Shown here: positions 7,868 to 13,422 of the stretch, one piece after another | Layout: every line of letters starts with the position of its first letter | How positions within the stretch are numbered: the stretch's first letter is position 1 | Source of the DNA: a virus | IMG/VR virus record: IMGVR_UViG_3300031261_000003 | Span: 1-64,000 of that record | Strand: one strand, 5' to 3' | Length of the DNA: 64,000 bases | The notes under the pieces: model-generated | The model's input: the letters and a program-made list of their open reading frames with translations, nothing else | The model's database searches: none | Told to the model about the DNA's origin: nothing | Program-made: the position numbers and the translations under genes

Positions 7868-8178
7868 GGCGCTGGCTCCGTGGTGTTTTCCGCATCGGCG
7901 AGGGCGCAGATAGCCACCTCTGCCTCATGGAACGCCTGCGCTCTATCACTATGCATCTCTGCGACAACATCCGGCTGGCCTGGATGTTCGCGTCGTATAG
8001 CCGCTTCTCGCTTTGTGAGTTCGGCCGCTCGACACGCGCTCATATTGATGGCGGCCTCTCTCAGCGCCGCCGCGCGCTCGGAGCGGGCGAAGGCGACGAA
8101 ATCATAGAAATTAGGATCGCTGCCTGCACTTCGGCATGACGTGACCAATTCGCGCGCTCTTTGTTCAATCGTGCTCAC
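7864..8178 (-). CDS. hypothetical helical protein, 104 aa
   Basis: Alpha-helical, with repeated REAA/RAAELTKREAAIR segments and an Ala/Glu-rich C-terminus. Phage small-gene clusters often carry such Ala-rich helical proteins of unknown role. Coupled by ATGA to the downstream gene and preceded by a short gap to the 8196-8474 gene. Confidence 0.55.
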   Translation of the reverse strand: MSTIEQRARELVTSCRSAGSDPNFYDFVAFARSERAAALREAAINMSACRAAELTKREAAIRREHPGQPDVVAEMHSDRAQAFHEAEVAICALADAENTTEPAP

Positions 8179-8195
8179 GGTTGCCCCCCTGTAGT

Positions 8196-8474
8196 TTAGG
8201 CCGCGAAGCGCGGGCGAAAAGCGTTCTTGAGCGTCCCGGTCGCCCGGTCGAGATTGGCGGCGATGCCGTCGAGATCATGCAAAAAGTTGAACTCGTCGGC
8301 CGCCAGCAGCGCGTCGAGGCGCAGCGGCGCGGCGTTGAGGTGGGTTTCCGTGATGTCCATAAGTAGAGCCGTGCGGCTTTCGTAAGCGCTACGGACCCAG
8401 GGCAGCGCCCAGCCTCGATTCGTAATCTGCTCGATGACCTCGCGGTCGTTGTTGGAAATCTTGAAGCGGACCAT
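8196..8474 (-). CDS. hypothetical protein, 92 aa, first gene of coupled minus operon
   Basis: MVRFKISNNDREVIEQITNR with a helical body and ending in KNAFRPRFAA. The leader carries ACGCCAACCGGAGATTC, meaning the loop and ribosome site of the hairpin leader family seen upstream, but without a flanking stem. An AT-rich promoter region lies at 8495-8540. Likely the promoter-proximal gene for the cluster running left to 6147. Confidence 0.6.
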   Translation of the reverse strand: MVRFKISNNDREVIEQITNRGWALPWVRSAYESRTALLMDITETHLNAAPLRLDALLAADEFNFLHDLDGIAANLDRATGTLKNAFRPRFAA

Positions 8475-8483
8475 ATCGAATCT

Positions 8484-8540
8484 CCGGTTGGCGTTTGATT
8501 ATCTTATTAGCTAGCGATACAGATAGCAAGATAATTTGTT
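8484..8540 (-). promoter_or_regulatory. promoter and stemless ACGCCA leader
   Basis: On the minus strand, TTGCTA (about -35), 17 nt and TAAGAT (about -10) can be read within an AT-rich stretch containing GCTAGC, followed by ACGCCA and CGGAGA before the ATG. The ACGCCA plus ACCGGAGA block is the same as in the hairpin leaders, but its sides do not pair. Confidence 0.5.
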
Positions 8541-8748
8541 AATCAAGGAGCCCCAAGGCGTCGGCCGCGTTGGCGATGGTCATTCGCTTGGCGAGGTCAA
8601 GTCGGACGTCGGCGCGGTGCGCGCTGCCGTCGTCGTAAAGCGCGACGCTTACCGAACCGCGCCGGATGATAACCCGCGTTCCGCTGCCCTCGACGACGTA
8701 CTCAGGCCCCGCTCGCCGGGCTAGATTTATCAGTTGCGTGCGGCGCAT
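8539..8748 (-). CDS. hypothetical protein, 69 aa
   Basis: A beta-rich chain (EYVVEGSGTRVIIRRGSVSV, then ALYDDGSAHRADVRLDLAKR) ending NAADALGLLD. It may be a small single-strand-binding-like or barrel fold; no family recognised. It ends right at the promoter region of the next unit. Confidence 0.55.
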   Translation of the reverse strand: MRRTQLINLARRAGPEYVVEGSGTRVIIRRGSVSVALYDDGSAHRADVRLDLAKRMTIANAADALGLLD

Positions 8749-8765
8749 CGCTTACCCCCTTATGG

Positions 8766-8999
8766 TCAGGCGCCGGCAAAGCCGTTGCGGATTTCCGGCC
8801 CCTCGCCGTCGTCGTTGCGGGCGTCGGTCCGTTCCTGCTCGCGGGCGACGGCGAGCTTGGCGTGTAAGGATTTGGCGAAAGCGCGCTCGGCGGGCGATAT
8901 GCCGCGCTGGCTGCTTTCAAGCGCCGACCGAATATAGGCCGAAAGCCCGTCCATGAGGATTGCGGCTTCGTTGTCGGTTAGGTTGAGCTTCACAGTCAT
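8766..8999 (-). CDS. hypothetical protein, 77 aa
   Basis: MTVKLNLTDNEAAILMDGLS with helical body and a charged tail (REQERTDARNDDGEGP). The start resembles the two paralogues at 6147-6646. The leader has AAGGAGACC and a 7-bp hairpin just upstream, in the same position as the ACGCCA hairpins but with a different loop. Confidence 0.55.
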   Translation of the reverse strand: MTVKLNLTDNEAAILMDGLSAYIRSALESSQRGISPAERAFAKSLHAKLAVAREQERTDARNDDGEGPEIRNGFAGA

Positions 9000-9019
9000 G
9001 GCTTGGTCTCCTTGAGGTT

Positions 9020-9040
9020 GGCGGCCTTGCGCGGGCCGCC
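9020..9040 (-). promoter_or_regulatory. leader/terminator hairpin with CGCGCAA loop
   Basis: Perfect 7-bp stem GGCGGCC/GGCCGCC with loop CGCGCAA (minus strand), 20 nt upstream of the next ATG and 10 nt after the previous stop. It could be a variant of the leader hairpins or the 3' hairpin of the upstream gene. Confidence 0.55.
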
Positions 9041-9050
9041 GGTTGAGGTC

Positions 9051-9266
9051 TTAGGCAGCGAGATCGAGTTCGGCTTTGCCGGCTTTGGCGAGCCACTGAT
9101 CGATAACGAGAGCGTTAAATTCTAGGTAGTTGTCCATCAGCCAAACGTTGTCGGTGTCGCCCAAGGCGGCGAACTTCGCCCGGTCGGCGCGGTAGATGTC
9201 GGCGCGAGCGCGGCCGAAGCGAACGGCGTCGAGAGCGAATTTTACGTCATATTCGGCGTTGGTCAT
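9051..9266 (-). CDS. hypothetical protein, 71 aa
   Basis: The internal ATG (MTNAEYDVKFALDAVRFG) is chosen because it follows the hairpin leader. The upstream in-frame extension would run through the hairpin and promoter. Helical chain ending DQWLAKAGKAELDLAA; no family recognised. Apparently a single-gene unit. Confidence 0.6.
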   Translation of the reverse strand: MTNAEYDVKFALDAVRFGRARADIYRADRAKFAALGDTDNVWLMDNYLEFNALVIDQWLAKAGKAELDLAA

Positions 9267-9287
9267 TAGTTTGTCTCTAGTTCTGGC

Positions 9288-9305
9288 GGTCGGTGGCGTC
9301 CGGCC
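9288..9305 (-). promoter_or_regulatory. ACGCCA-loop leader hairpin (copy 1)
   Basis: Minus strand GGCCGG-ACGCCA-CCGACC: 6-bp stem with one C/A mismatch and the conserved hexaloop. It lies 21 nt upstream of the ATG, with AGAGA as the ribosome site. Confidence 0.7.
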
Positions 9306-9386
9306 CGCAAGAAAAAGAATACGAGATAACGAGATAATATGCAAGCTAATTATCAAGACAATGTGACACTTCGCACGCTTTTGTTG

Positions 9387-9659
9387 CTAGGCGTCAAACG
9401 CGGCCAGCTTGGCGGCGCGGCGCGCGTCGCGATCCGCTCGGATTTCCCTCTCAAAGCTCTTGACGTTCGCGCCGTTGAAAGCGCGAAGGCGCGTAAACGC
9501 GCGGGCCTGGGCCTGCTTGAGCGCCGACCAGTTCGCGTCTTTGTTGGCGTCCAACGTCAAGCCGTTTGCCGCCCTTGGATAGGCGTTGAGCAAAGCGCCG
9601 ATCTTGCGAACGGCCAGCTTTAAGTTTTCCTGAATCGCGAGAAAATCGGCGTAAGTCAT
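9387..9659 (-). CDS. hypothetical protein, 90 aa
   Basis: The start is at MTYADFLAIQENLKLAVRKI; the longer frame to 10052 overlaps other genes and is rejected. The sequence is helical and basic, with KQAQARAFTRLRAFNGANVK and REIRADRDARRAAKLAAF. It may bind nucleic acid, but there is no family match. It lies 4 nt downstream of the next gene and shares its promoter. Confidence 0.6.
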   Translation of the reverse strand: MTYADFLAIQENLKLAVRKIGALLNAYPRAANGLTLDANKDANWSALKQAQARAFTRLRAFNGANVKSFEREIRADRDARRAAKLAAFDA

Positions 9660-9663
9660 GAGA

Positions 9664-9891
9664 TCAGCCCTCCGAGGCGACATAAACCGCGTGGTCAATC
9701 GCGGCTTTCTTGCTCTTGAAGCGACGCTTGAGAGCGTTGCCGGCCGGATGCCAGAACCAATCGGCGCCCGCGCAAGCATGCGTGATGACCGACCAAAGGA
9801 CGCGCGTATCGGCGCGGCGGACAGCGATCTCAACGGCGCCATCGCCGAGCTTGAAGGCTTGAACCGAAACGACGTTGGAACGGATCTGCAT
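9664..9891 (-). CDS. hypothetical protein, 75 aa
   Basis: MQIRSNVVSVQAFKLGDGAV, then WSVITHACAGADWFWHPAGN. A compact alpha/beta chain with many aromatic residues. It sits behind the most extended ACGCCA hairpin, in which part of the AGGAGAT ribosome site is inside the stem. It forms a two-gene unit with 9387-9659. Confidence 0.6.
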   Translation of the reverse strand: MQIRSNVVSVQAFKLGDGAVEIAVRRADTRVLWSVITHACAGADWFWHPAGNALKRRFKSKKAAIDHAVYVASEG

Positions 9892-9900
9892 GGCGTATCT

Positions 9901-9923
9901 CCTGGGGAGTGGCGTCTCCCAGG
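9901..9923 (-). promoter_or_regulatory. ACGCCA-loop leader hairpin (copy 2, longest stem)
   Basis: Minus strand CCTGGGAG-ACGCCA-CTCCCCAGG: 8 bp with one bulged base. The 3' side merges with AGGAGAT, so folding would partly hide the ribosome site. A TTGCAA-N17-TATATC promoter can be read just upstream. Confidence 0.75.
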
Positions 9924-9994
9924 AATAGATATACGCGCGATTTGATTAGCTTGCAAACACATTCGCACATTAGCTTTATAATTAGTAATAAGGC

Positions 9995-10339
9995 TCAATA
10001 CCCCATCGCTTCGGCGGAGTAATCGCGCTGCCGCCCACGGCCCCACGTCCAAGCCGGATAAGGAACGGACTCGTCAGGAAACGCGACGACGGCGAGCTGA
10101 TCGAGGTTGCAGCGTCCGACTTCGCTGCGGTCCATGTGCCCATCGCAATCGCGCGCCGAAGTGTCGCACTCGAATTGTACATGGTCACCCTCATGCGTCC
10201 AGACGCTTTGTTCGCTCCAATAACCCTCGTCGGTTCCGCCGCCCGTTCGGTGCGCAATTTCCTGCCCAGGGCGAAGCGTAAGCCTGACTGGCGAGCCGTT
10301 TATTAGGGTCCAGAATCGAGCGTTGCGAAGCTTGGTCAT
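9995..10339 (-). CDS. hypothetical protein, 114 aa
   Basis: The ATG giving MTKLRNARFWTLINGSPVRL is preferred over an upstream TTG that would overlap the previous gene. The chain is beta-rich and aromatic (YWSEQSVWTHEGDHVQFECD, then CDTSARDCDGHMDRSEVGRC) with three Cys. Small phage proteins with this pattern are of unknown function. It is the second gene of the unit started at 10625, 13 nt downstream. Confidence 0.6.
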   Translation of the reverse strand: MTKLRNARFWTLINGSPVRLTLRPGQEIAHRTGGGTDEGYWSEQSVWTHEGDHVQFECDTSARDCDGHMDRSEVGRCNLDQLAVVAFPDESVPYPAWTWGRGRQRDYSAEAMGY

Positions 10340-10352
10340 GTTGGGGTTTCCC

Positions 10353-10625
10353 TCAGAAGTTGAAAGCGACCTGGCGCGCGTCAACAGCGGCGCGAGCGGC
10401 GCGAACGGCGAGATAGGCGCGAGCGAGTTCGAGGCGAACGAGGCGATCCTCGGCGCGACTGGCGAGAACGGCGGCGTTGTTCTCGTCGAGTCGCGCGGCG
10501 TAGGCTTGCGCCTTGGCGTTGGTCTTGAACGCGGTGCAAACCGGCTCGTCAGCCGCGCGAAAAAACATGATCTTGCCTTCGACGGCGAAAACGTTCTTTG
10601 CGAGCTTGGTAACGGTCGAGGTCAT
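10353..10625 (-). CDS. hypothetical protein, 90 aa
   Basis: MTSTVTKLAKNVFAVEGKIM at the start that follows the hairpin leader; the 25-codon extension upstream runs through the hairpin. An N-terminal beta unit (VFAVEGKIMFFRAADEPVC) is followed by an Ala-rich helix (LARAYLAVRAARAAVDARQV). No family recognised. Confidence 0.6.
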   Translation of the reverse strand: MTSTVTKLAKNVFAVEGKIMFFRAADEPVCTAFKTNAKAQAYAARLDENNAAVLASRAEDRLVRLELARAYLAVRAARAAVDARQVAFNF

Positions 10626-10645
10626 TGGCTTTTCTCCGCTTCGCT

Positions 10646-10663
10646 CGGACGTGGCGTCGTCCG
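10646..10663 (-). promoter_or_regulatory. ACGCCA-loop leader hairpin (copy 3)
   Basis: A perfect 6-bp stem: minus strand CGGACG-ACGCCA-CGTCCG. GCGGAGAAAAGCC follows before the ATG. A TTGCTA element lies upstream in the AT-rich stretch 10690-10740. Confidence 0.8.
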
Positions 10664-10752
10664 GTATGTTCTTTGTAACGCGACGCGCGCAAGATAGCAA
10701 GAGGATGTGCTAATGAAATATCACGCTATCAAATTATTATTGGCGCCTGTCA

Positions 10753-10781
10753 CCCAGAGCGCCCGATCCGAGCGCCCTGGG
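10753..10781 (-). terminator. strong 3' hairpin after 10789-11235
   Basis: CCCAG/CTGGG extended inward by GCGC pairs to about 12 bp including two G-T pairs, just downstream of the stop. There is no clear U-tract, so it may be a terminator or an RNA-end stabiliser. Confidence 0.5.
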
Positions 10782-10788
10782 CTCTTGG

Positions 10789-11235
10789 TTAGGCGTCCTT
10801 TAAGAACGCCGCGCGAGCTTCGACGAGCCCGACGCTCAAAGCGTCGCCGCTCTGGCGATTGGCTTCGTAGGCGACCTTCGCCGCGACAAAGCGCTTAAGC
10901 GTCTCTTGAGCTTCGGCCGGAACGCCAGCGCCCCAATTTTCGAGAAACTTCGCAGCCTCGGCCGCGTCGCAATATTCGCTAAGGCCGCGCGAAACGACAT
11001 GGCCCGCTTCGTCGAGATACATTGCCGCGCCGAACTTGCAGTATGTTCCGGCTTTTGGCTTGTTCCAAACGAGCCCGGCGCGATTCGGATTCGTCGTTTG
11101 CGAGACGAGGCGGCAACCGAAGCCCGGCTTGTATTCGATCCAATAGCGGATCGTGCAGCGAAGGCGATAGCCGTAGGGATAATCGGCGACGACGTAGGCG
11201 GTTTCTGGCGAGATATGTCCGACGAGGTTGGTCAT
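10789..11235 (-). CDS. hypothetical protein, 148 aa
   Basis: MTNLVGHISPETAYVVADYP, with paired beta strands (YRLRCTIRYWIEYKPGFGCR, then LVSQTTNP) and a helical C-terminus ending RAAFLKDA. The segment KAGTYCKFGAAMYLDEAGHV suggests a small two-domain alpha/beta protein. No family recognised. It sits alone between a leader hairpin and a 3' hairpin. Confidence 0.6.
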   Translation of the reverse strand: MTNLVGHISPETAYVVADYPYGYRLRCTIRYWIEYKPGFGCRLVSQTTNPNRAGLVWNKPKAGTYCKFGAAMYLDEAGHVVSRGLSEYCDAAEAAKFLENWGAGVPAEAQETLKRFVAAKVAYEANRQSGDALSVGLVEARAAFLKDA

Positions 11236-11249
11236 TGGCTTGTCTCCGT

Positions 11250-11265
11250 TCGGGTGGCGTCCCGA
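11250..11265 (-). promoter_or_regulatory. ACGCCA-loop leader hairpin (copy 4)
   Basis: Minus strand TCGGG-ACGCCA-CCCGA: perfect 5-bp stem, then ACGGAGACAAGCCA before ATG. A TTGCTA-N17-TAAGTT promoter is readable at about 11270-11315. Confidence 0.8.
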
Positions 11266-11331
11266 TAAAGCTAACTTAGTCGCTTGCAAACAAGATAGCA
11301 AGATAAAACGACAGGCTATCGCGTTTTAGCC

Positions 11332-11352
11332 GCGCCGGATCGCACCCGGCGC
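11332..11352 (-). terminator. 3' hairpin after the 30-aa peptide gene
   Basis: Perfect 7-bp stem GCGCCGG/CCGGCGC with a 7-nt loop, 12 nt downstream of the stop, followed on the minus strand by GGCTAAAA. No strong U-run. Confidence 0.5.
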
Positions 11353-11364
11353 AGCGCTAACGCC

Positions 11365-11457
11365 TTACGGCAGGAAGCGGTCTACGAGTTGCGCGTAGCC
11401 AACGACGGCGAGCGCGATAGTAACGAAAGCGCAATAGGACGTAACGGTATTGAGCAT
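11365..11457 (-). CDS. small hydrophobic peptide, 30 aa
   Basis: MLNTVTSYCAFVTIALAVVG followed by YAQLVDRFLP: one predicted membrane helix with a short polar tail. It has the full unit architecture (promoter, ACGCCA hairpin, GGAGA, gene, 3' hairpin), which supports real expression despite its size. It may be a membrane regulator or toxin-like peptide; this is inference. Confidence 0.6.
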   Translation of the reverse strand: MLNTVTSYCAFVTIALAVVGYAQLVDRFLP

Positions 11458-11473
11458 TGGTTTTCTCCGGTTC

Positions 11474-11491
11474 CGGCGATGGCGTTCGCCG
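11474..11491 (-). promoter_or_regulatory. ACGCCA-loop leader hairpin (copy 5)
   Basis: Minus strand CGGCGA-ACGCCA-TCGCCG: perfect 6-bp stem, then GAACCGGAGAAAACCA and ATG. The AT-rich stretch 11495-11570 upstream contains TATAAT-like and GCTAGC elements and probably also serves the divergent plus-strand gene at 11580. Confidence 0.8.
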
Positions 11492-11579
11492 TGCTTCAAA
11501 CTAGCGCTAATGTTATAACAAATTATAAAGACTATCCATTCGCAATGTAGTTCGCTAGCGAAATAGCAAGGGCAAACGC

Positions 11580-11801
11580 ATGTCGAAGCAAGAGTCTATC
11601 GCGACCTACGCCCGGTCTTGCTTCGTCGCGTCGTCCCTCGTTATCTCGAAATGCGAATGCGGCTGTGGAAATACAAAACTGCTCCTGCTCGACAGAAAAG
11701 ACCGCGTCCGCGCAACGGCGACGGCCGCGCCGGACGATCTTATCAAGATGGCGAGAACGGCCAAGACTGACGAGCCAATGCGCATAGAGCCGCTGAACTG
11801 A
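11580..11801 (+). CDS. hypothetical Cys-containing protein, 73 aa
   Basis: MSKQESIATYARSCFVASSL, then ISKCECGCGNTKLLLLDRKD. The CECGC cluster may bind a metal. It starts divergently from the minus-strand unit across an AT-rich control region and leads the plus-strand run up to the methyltransferase. Confidence 0.5.
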   Translation: MSKQESIATYARSCFVASSLVISKCECGCGNTKLLLLDRKDRVRATATAAPDDLIKMARTAKTDEPMRIEPLN

Positions 11802-11809
11802 GGTCAACA

Positions 11810-11968
11810 ATGTCGCCACTCCTTATAATCATAATTCTCGTACTGCTCTTTGGTGTTGGCGGCGGATACTACGCGCACAACAGCTACGGTCCGCAATGGA
11901 GTGGCGGCATCGGCGTTATAGTTGTTATTGTCGTCCTGTTCCTCGTCTTTGGCGGCGGAAGACTATAG
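11810..11968 (+). CDS. DUF3309-like small membrane peptide, 52 aa
   Basis: Two membrane helices (PLLIIIILVLLFGVGGG and GVIVVIVVLFLVFGGG) joined by a short loop with SYGPQWSGG. The Gly-Pro-x-W-S-x-G-G linker between two Leu/Val/Ile helices is the layout of DUF3309 peptides, common in alphaproteobacteria. Function unknown. The ATG is preceded by GAGGTCAAC. Confidence 0.7.
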   Translation: MSPLLIIIILVLLFGVGGGYYAHNSYGPQWSGGIGVIVVIVVLFLVFGGGRL

Positions 11969-11976
11969 GAGCCGCG

Positions 11977-12510
11977 ATGTTTTCCGACCAGCATTTGCAG
12001 GAAATGTTCTCCCGAATGGACGCCCTGTCGCGGTCGCCCTCGGCTAATTCGGCCAACCTCGACGGCCTAACTTCCCAATTGAGCGCCATCGCCGCCGCTC
12101 AAAGCGCGCAGACCGCGCTAATTCAGGCGATCACCACCCAAGGAAACCAGCTTATGAGCGCTTTGACCGATCTGCAAACGAGCGTGGCAAGCCTGACGAC
12201 GGCCGCCGCAACGCTGATCACGCTTGAGACGGCCGCCATTGCCAACGCCAGCGCCAGCGGCGACGACGCGGGCGTCGAGGCCGCAGTAACCAACATCAAC
12301 AAGATCACGGCGAATCTCACCGCCGCCGGCGCCGCGCTTCCCACCGCGCCCGCCGTCGTAACACCGGCTGCCGCCACGAGCACGCTTGCGCCGACCGCCG
12401 CGCCGATCCCTGCCCCGGCTGTTGCGCCAACCCCCGCGCCGCCTACCGCCGCCGCGCCGGCTGCGGCTGCGCCGGCTGGCGCCGTTCCGCCCGCCACGCC
12501 TCACACGTAA
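11977..12510 (+). CDS. Ala/Pro-rich fibrous protein, 177 aa
   Basis: The ATG follows AGGAGCCGCG. Residues 1-115 form a long Ala/Thr-rich helix (repeating LTTAAATLITLETAAI-like segments), probably a coiled coil; residues 120-177 are an Ala-Pro tail. It is similar in style to the reverse-strand protein at 33617-34051. A virion-associated or linker role is possible, but unproven. Confidence 0.6.
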   Translation: MFSDQHLQEMFSRMDALSRSPSANSANLDGLTSQLSAIAAAQSAQTALIQAITTQGNQLMSALTDLQTSVASLTTAAATLITLETAAIANASASGDDAGVEAAVTNINKITANLTAAGAALPTAPAVVTPAAATSTLAPTAAPIPAPAVAPTPAPPTAAAPAAAAPAGAVPPATPHT

Positions 12511-12534
12511 TTCTAACAGGCAACGAGGCGCGCC

Positions 12535-12795
12535 ATGCTGATCGGCCGGCACTCCGCAACAACGCGAACGCTCGGCGCGCCGCCGACTTGGAATCGCAAG
12601 ATCGACGGCGAGTGCGGTAGCCTGCCCGTCGCCGATCTCATGTCGCCGTCCGGCCCAGTGATGGAGTCCGCTTGGCTTCCGAACGCCGACGAGATCGAGC
12701 GGCTCATTGCCGGCGCGCCGATCATTCTCGGCGTTCTCGGCGAGGGTCATCCGCCGGTCTATCTCGGCGTTGGGGCCGCGCCCGATGCTTTATGA
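12535..12795 (+). CDS. hypothetical phage protein, 86 aa
   Basis: Starts MLIGRHSATTRTLGAPPTWN with a later GAPIILGVLGEGHPPVYLGV. The latter pattern, a short strand-turn-strand, is seen in small phage proteins of unknown role that precede DNA-modification genes. It overlaps the start of a 23-residue peptide frame. Confidence 0.55.
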   Translation: MLIGRHSATTRTLGAPPTWNRKIDGECGSLPVADLMSPSGPVMESAWLPNADEIERLIAGAPIILGVLGEGHPPVYLGVGAAPDAL

Positions 12796-12856
12796 TCTCG
12801 CGTTCTGCGCCGCCATCGCCCTGCTGGTCGTTGTTATGACGGTCGCGGCGACCTGA
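12785..12856 (+). CDS. possible 23-aa membrane peptide
   Basis: MLYDLAFCAAIALLVVVMTV then AAT. It would span a membrane once. It overlaps both neighbours (11 nt upstream, TGATG downstream), which is the local coupling style, but the size leaves coding doubtful. Confidence 0.35.
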   Translation: MLYDLAFCAAIALLVVVMTVAAT

Positions 12857-13422
12857 TGGCGGCGCGCAAAGCGACGTCGCCGCGTAAAACCGCGCTAACG
12901 CCGCGCGCTGACCTCGCCGTTGTCTATCGCGATCCGCGCGAGCTTGTCGCGTATGAACGCAATGCGCGCACCCATTCACCCGCGCAAATTCTAGAAATCC
13001 AAAGCTCGATTCTTGAGTTCGGATTTACCAACCCGGTATTATTGCGCGACGAGCGAAACATCGGCGCCGGCCATGCCCGAACTTTGGCGGCCGTCGGGCT
13101 TGGCCTTGCGCGCGTTCCGACGATAACTTTGCCCGACCTGAGCGAAGCGCAATGGCGAGCCTATGTCATCGCCGATAATAAGCTGGCTTTGAACGCCTCC
13201 TGGGACGAAAGCCTGTTAAAGCTCGAATTTGGCGCGTTAAAAGACCTTGGCTTTGAGTTGACGCTAACCGGCTTTACGCTCGACGAGATCGGCGCGCTCA
13301 CGCCGCTTCCAGGAACGCCGCCCGATGATTTCAAGAGCTTCGGCGACGACATTGATACTGAACACGAATGCCCGAGGTGTAAATTTAAGTGGAGCGGAAA
13401 ATCGGAACCCGAATCTTCGTAG
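12856..13422 (+). CDS. ParB-like nuclease-domain protein with zinc ribbon
   Basis: 188 aa. Residues about 20-115 are a ParB/Srx-type N-terminal domain (LVAYERNARTHSPAQILEIQ, GFTNPVLLRDERNIGAGHAR, IADNKLALNASWDE). In phages this domain is often fused to an adenine methyltransferase; here it stands alone and ends in a CPRCKFKW half-ribbon. It abuts a cytosine methyltransferase, so it may guide or regulate modification. It is not the ParA partner; that operon is at 58.5 kb. Confidence 0.8.
   Translation: MAARKATSPRKTALTPRADLAVVYRDPRELVAYERNARTHSPAQILEIQSSILEFGFTNPVLLRDERNIGAGHARTLAAVGLGLARVPTITLPDLSEAQWRAYVIADNKLALNASWDESLLKLEFGALKDLGFELTLTGFTLDEIGALTPLPGTPPDDFKSFGDDIDTEHECPRCKFKWSGKSEPESS

Noticed and set aside
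12118-12750. 210-codon minus-strand open frame
   Set aside because: Antisense to the Ala/Pro-rich protein; Gly/Arg repeats are the usual mirror of Ala/Pro codons.
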